Of a stretch of 46,594 bases of DNA, positions 39,986 to 46,594 are shown piece by piece. Within the stretch, counting starts at the first letter, position 1, and every line of letters begins with the position of its first letter. The DNA is taken from NCBI GenBank assembly GCA_050258735.1, contig JBLMZJ010000121.1, positions 1 through 46,594 on the forward strand. The letters are read 5' to 3'. The position numbers and the translations under genes were made by a program. The notes under the pieces were generated by a model. The model did not search any database and had not been told where the DNA came from. It saw only the letters and a list, made by a program, of their open reading frames with translations. Source of the DNA: Syntrophomonas_A sp050258735 (GTDB taxonomy: Bacteria; Bacillota; Syntrophomonadia; Syntrophomonadales; Syntrophomonadaceae).

Positions 39986-41386
39986 TTATTCCTTAAAGAA
40001 ACGCTCTCCATACGTGTTCCGAGCCGCTTTATACAACAGGCCGTAGGCATTACGGTTATGAGGCTTGTTAATATACATATCATCATCCGCCTTTTTAAAG
40101 AGTTGATTTATGCCGGTTTCCCGGGCTCCGCCTACCGCATAACCGATGGATATGCTTATGGGTATATGTGGTTTTTCACTATTGTGGGAAGCCAGCTCCT
40201 GCTTGATCCTCCCGCAAACCATCTCTACAACTGACTCATCGCTGCCTGGCAGAATGGCAGCGAATTCGTCCCCGCCGATACGGGCTACCACATCACTATC
40301 CCGAAAAGACTTTCTAAGAATAGCCCCTACCGTCTCCAACAGGAGGTCCCCAGCCTGATGGCCCAGCTGGTCATTGACCTTCTTCAACCCGTCAACATCA
40401 CAGACGATTATACCAACCGGGTTGAAGCGGTCGCTCTCCATACGCAACAGTTCCTGCTCAAAATAGGCACGGTTATAAAGACCGGTCATGTTGTCATGAA
40501 AGCTTAGGTATCGCAGTTGATCTTCAGCCAGTTTGCGTTCGGTCAGATCGGTAAAGATAATGACGGTACCGCGGAATTTATCACTAACGTCCAGCATGCG
40601 ATGGAATTTTATAACCAGATTGTGAAGGCCCCGTTTGGGCAGATCCACATCCTTTTCCAAGGTGATCTCAACCTCATCACTCTCCACAAAGAGTTTGAAC
40701 TCCTGGACCAACCAGGGCAGCACCTTGATCATATTTGCCGTCTGATATGCCTCTGAATAATAGGCCGACCCCGGATTTAGATCCATTCCAGTCAGAAATC
40801 CCACCGCGGCCAGGTTCATATTATTGATCCTGTGGTTCTCATCAAGGATGATCACTGGTGTAGGGATGCTCTCAAAAATGGTCAGGTACTTGTTCTTCTC
40901 ATTGGTCATGCCGCGGTTGGTCGTTTGGAGCTGGCTCATCAGGTCGTTCCCCTGGGCATTGGCCCATTCGGTGCAAAAGGCTATCTCGATCTGGTCAAAA
41001 ACCCGGTTGACGAATAACGGCGCCTGTTCAGGGAGGATGTCTCCGCCCCGTTCCTCGACCAGGTCCAGAAATGCCTGTCGATAATACTTCATCAGACCGA
41101 GGAACATTCCCAGGGTGATCCCCCGGTCCCGATGACGCTGAGCCTCCAGAACCCCGAAGGCCACCAGACGGTCATTGTCGTATTTCTTGTCAATATCCAG
41201 TTCCGGCACCTCTGAGCTTTGCAGCGCCGCTTCCTGCAGTGCTCTGGAAAGCCCGTCGATAGAAACTTTCCAGGCCTCCTCCAGGGTGGAGGTATATTTC
41301 ACATAGTTATGCAGCTTGGCGTATTGAAGGACCCGTTTTATTAAGAAATCTTCGTTGGACGATAATAGTGATGATAATCGGTGCAT
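39986..41386 (-). CDS. PAS-GGDEF diguanylate cyclase
   Basis: A 466-residue cytoplasmic protein that makes cyclic di-GMP. Residues 1-~160 are an all-helical sensor-like region that I cannot name. A PAS domain follows at ~165-280 (FESIPTPVIILDENHRINNMNLAAVGFL...FTDLTERKLAEDQL), then a GGDEF domain at ~285-445 with FHDNMTGLYNRAYFEQEL, DVDGLKKVNDQLGH and RIGGDEFAAILPG. RDSD five residues before GGDEF is an inhibitory I-site. The catalytic site is intact. The start at 41386 has GGGAGG 9 nt upstream. No transmembrane segment is visible. Confidence 0.92.
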   Translation of the reverse strand: MHRLSSLLSSNEDFLIKRVLQYAKLHNYVKYTSTLEEAWKVSIDGLSRALQEAALQSSEVPELDIDKKYDNDRLVAFGVLEAQRHRDRGITLGMFLGLMKYYRQAFLDLVEERGGDILPEQAPLFVNRVFDQIEIAFCTEWANAQGNDLMSQLQTTNRGMTNEKNKYLTIFESIPTPVIILDENHRINNMNLAAVGFLTGMDLNPGSAYYSEAYQTANMIKVLPWLVQEFKLFVESDEVEITLEKDVDLPKRGLHNLVIKFHRMLDVSDKFRGTVIIFTDLTERKLAEDQLRYLSFHDNMTGLYNRAYFEQELLRMESDRFNPVGIIVCDVDGLKKVNDQLGHQAGDLLLETVGAILRKSFRDSDVVARIGGDEFAAILPGSDESVVEMVCGRIKQELASHNSEKPHIPISISIGYAVGGARETGINQLFKKADDDMYINKPHNRNAYGLLYKAARNTYGERFFKE

Positions 41387-41440
41387 AAAAGGTATCCTCC
41401 CATCCAGCTGCAAATATTGCCTCATTAGTATTTTCGACAA

Positions 41441-41729
41441 ATTGGGTCTTTTTTCTTAAATTATTTTTATAAAACCGCAGAGGAAATACTTTTTTACAGC
41501 CGACCGGTTCGAGCTGGTCAATGATATTTAGAAAATGCTCTAGCCAGTTGGGACGTTATGCAGTGTCAAGGGCTAACCAAAAGGACATCAACTATTTTCT
41601 AAGGCATTTGCACCTTTCATAAAAATCCTTAAAGCTAATTATACTTCGACCATATCTTATCGGGATTTGTTTTAGATCTTTAAGGCAACAACCTTAAGAT
41701 CCCTTAAGGAAACAACTCTTTCGGCTACC
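41441..41729. other. Gene-free stretch between the GHL10 and diguanylate cyclase genes
   Basis: I see only a short inverted repeat, CTTAAG separated by four bases near 41691-41708, without a T-run. No coding frame or RNA structure that I can support. Confidence 0.5.
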
Positions 41730-43340
41730 CTACAGCTTGGTCTTCAGGTTGCCGAGCTCGGTTTGGGCTGCCGGCGAAACCAGATCGGATATATCAAATA
41801 GGGCAAAACCGGAGCACTTTCCCGTGCTGCGCATCTGCTGCACCTGGGTCAGCATGTTGTCGCTTCGGCTCTTCCAGCCGGGATCTGACGATGACTCGGT
41901 TCCCACCCGGTACAAAGCCAGTCCGGTATATAGTTTTACCTTCGAGCTCTTCTTAAGAGCCACCCAGTCGTTCAGGCAATTGTTGAACTGGAACCTGCTG
42001 TTGACATACTGATTGGTCCAGTAGATCTGGGGACATACATAATCGACATATCCCTCCTGGGATAGCCAGGTCTGTACATCCGCGCCGGCTGCGTTGCAGT
42101 TGGTGATATTGCCCGCCGGGCTGATGCCGAAGGTAAGATCAGGATCGACTCCCTTAACGGCTGCATAGACCTGCCGCACCAGTTTATTTACCTCGTCCTC
42201 CTTGTAACTGTTGGCATAGGCCTCCTTGATACCGGTGACATAGAAATAGTCGTCGAAATGGATACCATCGACGTCATATTTGTTCAATATCTCTAGTATC
42301 CCGGCTGTGATCAGGTTTCTCACCTCGGGAGAATCGGGATTATAGATCAGGCATTGCTCTCCATTGATCTGGTATTTCAGCACCTTGGTGGGATCGTTCA
42401 GCCATTTTACAGCCGGGTTGTTTGGGGCCAGCGTATTGGTAAGTTCCGTGCTGGTCGATATCCGATAGGGGTTTATCCAGGCTTCCACCCGCAGACCCCG
42501 CTTGCGGCAGCCGTCTATCACGTACTGCAGCGGATCGATGGCCGGAGCCCGCCCCTGTACCCCGGTCAGCCTATGCGACCAGGGGAACAGGGCTGATTTG
42601 TAGAAGGCATCACTGAAGGCCCGGGCATGGACGAAGACCGTATTGAGTTTCATCCCGGCAGCGGCGTCAAGAAAAGCATCGATCCGGACTGTGTCAAAGT
42701 TGGTCATGTCGTTGAATGACAGCCAAGCTCCGCGCATTTCCGCTGAAGCTACTGGCGATGTAATCGGCGAAGTCGGAATACTTGGAGTAGTTGGTGTGAC
42801 CGGCGGAGCCGGAGTACTGGTATTCGATGTCAGATCGCTTATCTCAGGCGTGCTTATCAATACCTGGCGACTGGCCCCCGACCAGTCCACTCGGGAACCC
42901 AGGGATTCACTGACGAAGCGCAGGGGAAGCATGGTGCTGTTCCTGTATATGACCGGAGCGACATCCAATTGCACTTTTTGTATGTTGCTGAGCTGGTACT
43001 CACCGTTTACTTTGCTGGCGGCGGCCGTAGTCCCAATGCGGCTGCCGATCTTTACCGACACATATTTGCCATCCTTAAAGGCCATAGCGGAACGGGTGCT
43101 CCCATCCCACCTCACCTCGGCTCCCAGTTCCTCAAAGATCGCCCGCATGGGCACCAGGACCCGGTTATTTATCATCTGCGGAGCAGGATCATAATTCTTC
43201 TGCATCCCGTCAACGATCACGGTGATATTCCCGGCAGCAGCGGCCGGCTGGATCAAACTGAGCAAACACCAGACGGTAATGAAGGCCAACACCCACATAT
43301 TACCGGTCCTTTTCCGGTCAAACCTTATTGTATCAAACAT
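41730..43340 (-). CDS. Secreted GHL10 (DUF187) glycosidase-like protein with stalk domain
   Basis: A 536-residue exported protein. A signal peptide (residues ~15-36) precedes a copper-amine-oxidase-N domain in two halves (MQKNYDPAPQMINNRVLVPMRAIFEELGAEV and NSTMLPLRFVSESLGSRV). A Thr/Pro/Ser-rich linker of ~25 residues follows, then a (beta/alpha)8 GHL10 domain from ~205: MRGAWLSFNDMTNFD, NTVFVHARAFSDAFYKS, GLRVEAWINPYRIS, VDGIHFDDYFYV and VDYVCPQIYWTNQY. Relatives probably act on cell wall or exopolysaccharide. The ATG has AGGAGG 7 nt upstream. Confidence 0.9.
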   Translation of the reverse strand: MFDTIRFDRKRTGNMWVLAFITVWCLLSLIQPAAAAGNITVIVDGMQKNYDPAPQMINNRVLVPMRAIFEELGAEVRWDGSTRSAMAFKDGKYVSVKIGSRIGTTAAASKVNGEYQLSNIQKVQLDVAPVIYRNSTMLPLRFVSESLGSRVDWSGASRQVLISTPEISDLTSNTSTPAPPVTPTTPSIPTSPITSPVASAEMRGAWLSFNDMTNFDTVRIDAFLDAAAGMKLNTVFVHARAFSDAFYKSALFPWSHRLTGVQGRAPAIDPLQYVIDGCRKRGLRVEAWINPYRISTSTELTNTLAPNNPAVKWLNDPTKVLKYQINGEQCLIYNPDSPEVRNLITAGILEILNKYDVDGIHFDDYFYVTGIKEAYANSYKEDEVNKLVRQVYAAVKGVDPDLTFGISPAGNITNCNAAGADVQTWLSQEGYVDYVCPQIYWTNQYVNSRFQFNNCLNDWVALKKSSKVKLYTGLALYRVGTESSSDPGWKSRSDNMLTQVQQMRSTGKCSGFALFDISDLVSPAAQTELGNLKTKL

Positions 43341-43587
43341 GTTTTATCCTCCTGAAAATCCTTGAATGATAATAATACGTAAATCCATGGTTCGTTCCGT
43401 CACATGGACCCGATAAATCCCTCATGAGTCATCTCTTCCTGGCCAGTGGTATCATGTTATGAATTTCGACTGAATCATGGAAAAATCCTTTAAGTCCGGC
43501 AGGATATCATTTTTTGCGCGTATCGTGCTATCCGGAGCATTACATGGCATTGACATGACCGGACTGATAAAAAAGCTGGCATAAACC

Positions 43588-43632
43588 TTGACAATTCTAT
43601 ATGTTATCCGTAACATATGTTGTAGATAACAT
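43588..43632 (+). promoter_or_regulatory. Promoter with two operators for the PadR-DUF4180 gene
   Basis: TTGACA (43588-43593), 17 bases, TAACAT (43611-43616). The perfect inverted repeat ATATGTTA-TCCG-TAACATAT (43599-43618) covers the -10, and a second one, ATGTT-GTAGAT-AACAT (43617-43632), lies just downstream. This is the layout of an autorepressed PadR gene. Confidence 0.78.
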
Positions 43633-43650
43633 TTGCTAAGGAGGGATAAC

Positions 43651-44574
43651 ATGACTATCAAGTACGCCATATTGGGTCTGCTAAGCTGGCAGCCCCTGGC
43701 AGGTTATGACCTGAAGAAAATCTTTTCAGAACAGACCATCTTTTACTGGTCGGGCAACAATAATCAGATATATAAGACCCTGGTCCAACTGCTGGAGGAG
43801 GCTCTGGTCAGTAAAGAGGTGCAGGAGCAGGAGCACCTGCCTGCCAAAAAAGTCTATTCCATCACGGAAAAAGGCCGGGGGGAACTGCGGGGATGGATAA
43901 TGTCGGAACCGGAATATCCCGAGACTCGCAAGCCTTTTCTCATAAAGCTGGCCCTGGCCGATCAACTGGAGCCAATTGAACTGGACACTCTGCTGGCCAG
44001 CTATGAAAACACGGTCGAGATGCAAATGTTGATGGAGAAAGAGAAGATCCGCCGGGGATCACACCTGCCCGGACGCACCCCGCGCGAAGCCTACTTAAGG
44101 GATGCGATCAACGAAAATATCATCATGTACTGCGAAAGTGAATTGACCTGGGTGCGCAGACTGCGGCGGGGAGTAAAACAACAGGGCAGTCATTTTACGG
44201 GAGGTATCAGCATGAAGTGCAGGACCATCGAAACCAATGGCGTCAAATATGTAGAGGGACCATATAACGCGCTGCTTATAAAGACTGATACCGATGCTGT
44301 CGATCTGTTGTCTTTTTGCGGCGAGAACGATACCAACCGGCTGTTGTTATGGGCGTCAAATCTGCACGAGGATTTCTTCGACCTGAAAACCGGACTGGCT
44401 GGAGCGGTCTTGCAGAAGTTCGTTAATTACGGTATAAAAGCGGCTGCGGTGATTCCGGCTGAATTGGTAAATCAAGGCCGTTTCCGTGAAATGGCCCTGG
44501 AGGCCAACCGGGGACAGCATTTCCGCATATTTACCGAAGCGGGCGACGCGGAGGCCTGGCTCATCGAAAACTGA
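43651..44574 (+). CDS. PadR regulator fused to DUF4180
   Basis: A 307-residue protein. Residues 1-~85 are a PadR winged helix (TIKYAILGLLSWQPLAGYDLKKIFSEQTIFYWSGNNNQIYKTLVQLLEEALV). Residues ~90-180 are a helical dimerisation part. Residues ~190-305 match DUF4180 (VKYVEGPYNALLIKTDTDAVDLLSFCGENDTNRLLLWASNLHEDFFDLKTGLAGAVLQKFVNYGIKAAAVIP). DUF4180 genes are usually separate. Fusion may make DUF4180 the ligand-sensing half. The start at 43651 has AAGGAGG 6 nt upstream. No target gene other than itself is adjacent. Confidence 0.88.
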   Translation: MTIKYAILGLLSWQPLAGYDLKKIFSEQTIFYWSGNNNQIYKTLVQLLEEALVSKEVQEQEHLPAKKVYSITEKGRGELRGWIMSEPEYPETRKPFLIKLALADQLEPIELDTLLASYENTVEMQMLMEKEKIRRGSHLPGRTPREAYLRDAINENIIMYCESELTWVRRLRRGVKQQGSHFTGGISMKCRTIETNGVKYVEGPYNALLIKTDTDAVDLLSFCGENDTNRLLLWASNLHEDFFDLKTGLAGAVLQKFVNYGIKAAAVIPAELVNQGRFREMALEANRGQHFRIFTEAGDAEAWLIEN

Positions 44575-44592
44575 CCCCTGTCAACGCTATGA

Positions 44593-45093
44593 CTATTCCA
44601 ATACCTTGATGAAAGAGACCTTGGGGTCGTTTTTGCGGTGATAATCCATGACCACCGGGAACCCGGATACCTTGCCGTCCCCCGGCTCAATATCAAAACC
44701 GAGACGGGTATGGAATGCTATGGACTCTGTATTGATCGGTGCGGTGCTGGATTTGATTATGGTGCGGCCATTCTTCCGGCAGACATCAAAGAACCGGCCG
44801 GCCAGCATGCGTCCCAATCCCCGGTTCCGCCACCCGGGCCGGATCCCGATAAATTGGATATAGGCTTGATCGGGATGATACTGGGATAATATCCCCATCA
44901 GGAAACCCACCATCTCACCGTTCGCTTCCGCGATGAATATGGTATCGCGGAAGTGGACGAAGAATAATTTGAGGACCATACCAGTCAGATCCCGGCCGTT
45001 CCACCAGCCGGGCATGACCTCGATGACCTTTTCAAAGTCCTCCGGAGTGCCATTGCGTATAGTTATATTTCTCTCCATTGGCGCCATCCCCAT
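44593..45093 (-). CDS. GNAT N-acetyltransferase
   Basis: A 166-residue (or 161 from the ATG at 45078) acetyltransferase. The acetyl-CoA loop is GIRPGWRNRGLGRMLAGRFFDVCRKNGR and the adjacent strands are GEMVGFLMGILSQ and AYIQFIG. SIAFHTRLGFDIEP is the usual helix-strand ending. The substrate is unknown. The start overlaps the region of the previous GNAT stop (one base apart), so the two genes at 44593-45589 are translationally coupled. Confidence 0.87.
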   Translation of the reverse strand: MGMAPMERNITIRNGTPEDFEKVIEVMPGWWNGRDLTGMVLKLFFVHFRDTIFIAEANGEMVGFLMGILSQYHPDQAYIQFIGIRPGWRNRGLGRMLAGRFFDVCRKNGRTIIKSSTAPINTESIAFHTRLGFDIEPGDGKVSGFPVVMDYHRKNDPKVSFIKVLE

Positions 45094-45094
45094 T

Positions 45095-45589
45095 TCATCC
45101 TAATAGCTTTTCATAGGCCACAACATCGATATACCGTTCGAATTTCTTCCCTACCTCCCGGTAGTGAGCGCATTTTACATACCCATTGCGTTCAAACGCT
45201 TTGATGCTGCGTCCGTTTTCCCCGCTGATAGTGGCTACCAGTGCATGGAGTCCTTGGTCTATGGCATATTCCTCAATATATTGGATAGCTGCGGTGCCGA
45301 TACCCTGACCGACATGATCGGGACGCAGGTAAACAGAGACCTCAGCGGTCCCGTCATAGGCCTCCCGCTTCTTATGCTGGTCCAGGATCACATAGCCGCA
45401 TATCTCATCGTCACTGAGCATAACAAAGGTGCGGTATACTGGATGATCAAAATAAACCATGGTACGCATCTCATCCGCTGTCGGTACCACAGTGTGAAAG
45501 GTTGAAGAAGTATTCAGCACATAGTGCCGGTAAATTTCAAGGACAGCAGGTAAATGCCCCTCATCAATTTCCAAGAAGTCAATACCCAT
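45095..45589 (-). CDS. GNAT N-acetyltransferase, phosphinothricin acetyltransferase-like
   Basis: A 164-residue acetyltransferase with the PAT-type layout: EIYRHYVLNTSSTFHTVVPTADEM near the start, GYVILDQHKKREAYDGTAEVSVYLRPDHVGQGIGTAAIQYIEEYA in the acetyl-CoA-binding core and ISGENGRSIKAFERNGYVKCAHYREVGKKFERYIDVVAYEK at the end. Relatives acetylate amino-acid analogues. It is coupled to the second GNAT gene. Start ATG at 45589, with no strong ribosome site seen. Confidence 0.87.
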   Translation of the reverse strand: MGIDFLEIDEGHLPAVLEIYRHYVLNTSSTFHTVVPTADEMRTMVYFDHPVYRTFVMLSDDEICGYVILDQHKKREAYDGTAEVSVYLRPDHVGQGIGTAAIQYIEEYAIDQGLHALVATISGENGRSIKAFERNGYVKCAHYREVGKKFERYIDVVAYEKLLG

Positions 45590-45613
45590 TACTCATCTCA
45601 GCTTTCGGATGGT

Positions 45614-46219
45614 CTAAAGATCAAGAAAAGACTTTATAGCCAGCGAGAATCCGGCGGGGTCGATCTGGAAACCGCTGGTGACGGTAAAACCGGGGCTGCC
45701 ATTGGGTCCGGACTCTTCCTGGAGTGAGTAGCTTAAGACCATCTGACCGTTCTGGTGCTTTTCGATGCGCATCTCCATGACCCCGGGGCTGATACTGCGC
45801 AATACCGCCTCCCGCGGTTCGGGTTTATCCAATTCGATGAAAGCCACGATGAACTCTTCCCAGGATCTGCCCCCAACCGAGAAGTCCACCTGCTTGTGTA
45901 TCCCCATATCCTCAACTTCCGCAGTCAAATCTATCTCTCCGCCAGGGTATTGCTCCAGGACCCGGATGCGGAAGACGGAACGCCGGTCTGATGAATAGAC
46001 CGATATGGACCATATGGGATCCCACAAGCTCATTTTTTTCACATCATGTATGCGGTTCCATGGACAATTGGGATCCTCACATGGTTCGTCCGGGTCATAT
46101 TCGCTATGTTCAAACTCCAGGTGATAACAAATCCAATGCATACGATCATAGAATTCATATTTGTCGCGTGATACCCGCACCGGATTCCCGCATCTTATAC
46201 AGATCTTATGTTGGTGCAT
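45614..46219 (-). CDS. Zinc-ribbon protein of unknown function
   Basis: A 201-residue protein. The N-terminus holds cysteines KICIRCGNPVRV and a second group DEPCEDPNCPWNRIHD, which could form a zinc-binding unit. The remaining ~145 residues look beta-rich (SISVYSSDRRSVFRIRVLEQYPGGEIDLTAEVED) and I do not recognise them. The start at 46219 has GAGAGGGG 7 nt upstream. It follows the GNAT pair by 25 bases in the same direction, so all three may be one unit. Confidence 0.75.
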   Translation of the reverse strand: MHQHKICIRCGNPVRVSRDKYEFYDRMHWICYHLEFEHSEYDPDEPCEDPNCPWNRIHDVKKMSLWDPIWSISVYSSDRRSVFRIRVLEQYPGGEIDLTAEVEDMGIHKQVDFSVGGRSWEEFIVAFIELDKPEPREAVLRSISPGVMEMRIEKHQNGQMVLSYSLQEESGPNGSPGFTVTSGFQIDPAGFSLAIKSFLDL

Positions 46220-46402
46220 GCTGCGCCCCTCTCTTATTTTCACCGCTTAAGCAGCTAATATTTCTCCCAATTATATCTTCCTTCTTGCATTGTACCAGTT
46301 AAACCTTTATAGCGGAAAAACAATGACCTGTCCGGCTCAGGTTCTTATACTCTCTCCAGACACATATTCTTTATAATAGCCTATACGCTGGAGGATTTTA
46401 TC

Positions 46403-46594
46403 TTGAAGAGGTTCTTTGACCCGCGTCTGGTCCTGGTGCTCATTATCAGCTTTACATTCCTCAGCGCCCAAATTAATCGTTTCTATCCTATCAGCCTTCA
46501 GGACAGGCTAAAGCAGGGCAAGCCGGCCAACATCCTTCTCATCGGCGTCGATGCCCGTCCCGGTGAGACCCAGACCCGCAGTGACGTGTTGATC
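46403..46594 (+). CDS. LytR-CpsA-Psr (LCP) family protein, partial
   Basis: A frame of 64 codons from TTG 46403 (GGAGG 8 nt upstream) to the window end. It has an N-terminal membrane anchor (RLVLVLIISFTFLSAQI) and then NILLIGVDARPGETQTRSD, the start of the LCP domain with its pyrophosphate-binding arginine. LCP enzymes attach wall teichoic acids or capsule to peptidoglycan. The C-terminal part is outside the window. Confidence 0.85.
   Translation, partial: MKRFFDPRLVLVLIISFTFLSAQINRFYPISLQDRLKQGKPANILLIGVDARPGETQTRSDVLI

Noticed and set aside
41691..41708. CCTTAAG...CTTAAGG hairpin as terminator of the GHL10 gene
   Set aside because: There is no T-run after it on the minus strand.
43484..43566. 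AGTCCGG...CCGGACT long inverted pair as a mobile element end
   Set aside because: The arms are 7 bases and ~65 apart, likely by chance.
1..46594. CRISPR array, tRNA, rRNA or complete insertion sequence
   Set aside because: No regularly spaced repeats, cloverleaf sequences, ribosomal signatures or transposase genes were seen.

Overview
The window reads as chromosomal DNA of an anaerobic, low-to-mid GC Bacillota (Clostridia type; a syntrophic or Peptococcaceae-like lineage is my guess, not shown). The basis is strong AGGAGG-type ribosome sites, many TTG and GTG starts, copper-amine-oxidase-N stalk proteins, a DUF362-ferredoxin protein, DUF4179 and DUF4309 proteins, PadR regulators, and an LCP-family gene at the right edge. 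There are no rRNA or tRNA genes, no CRISPR array and no complete insertion sequence. 

Layout. 1-2002 (minus): a surface or phage-tail-like cassette of two tail-collar proteins and a large discoidin/cadherin-like protein that runs off the left edge. 2309-4485: a DHA2-type drug exporter and its PadR repressor, with a perfect 20-bp operator inside the promoter. 4681-6565: an ECF sigma factor and a DUF4179 membrane anti-sigma-like protein. 6736-9540: superoxide dismutase, a NYN-LOTUS protein, DUF2200 and a GNAT enzyme. 9580-12900: an AT-richer island with a broken Fe-S reductase fragment, a membrane protein, an unassigned two-gene pair and an HTH protein. 12837-16797: a methyltransferase behind an attenuator-like hairpin, a quinone oxidoreductase, PlsC and a HAD phosphatase; two of these share a duplicated 38-bp promoter/operator. 

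17921-20510 is a compact operon: ECF sigma factor, one-TM anti-sigma candidate, signal peptidase I and a site-2 protease. It could encode a whole regulated intramembrane proteolysis pathway. 20519-23584 is the zinc module znuA-znuC-znuB-zur. 23787-24080 holds a roughly 290-nt multi-stem RNA with no protein gene, which resembles HEARO/OMEGA RNA. 24085-33410 carries mostly housekeeping and repair genes (stalk protein, DUF1232, ArsC, MsrAB, cyclophilin, PlsC, RDD, PgeF, MBL, cupin, methyltransferase, DUF362). 33685-36857 carries a small wHTH protein, three lipoproteins and a VOC protein. 

36951-39845 (minus) has an SDR, a DUF2294 protein and a zinc alcohol dehydrogenase, with three copies of a conserved RNA element, each followed by an intrinsic terminator. 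Two stand in tandem before the alcohol dehydrogenase and one before DUF2294. This looks like a riboswitch-type system I do not recognise and is, with the sigma/protease operon, the strongest lead here. The right end has a diguanylate cyclase, a GHL10 glycosidase-like protein, a PadR-DUF4180 fusion with two operators, two acetyltransferases, a zinc-ribbon protein and the start of an LCP gene.
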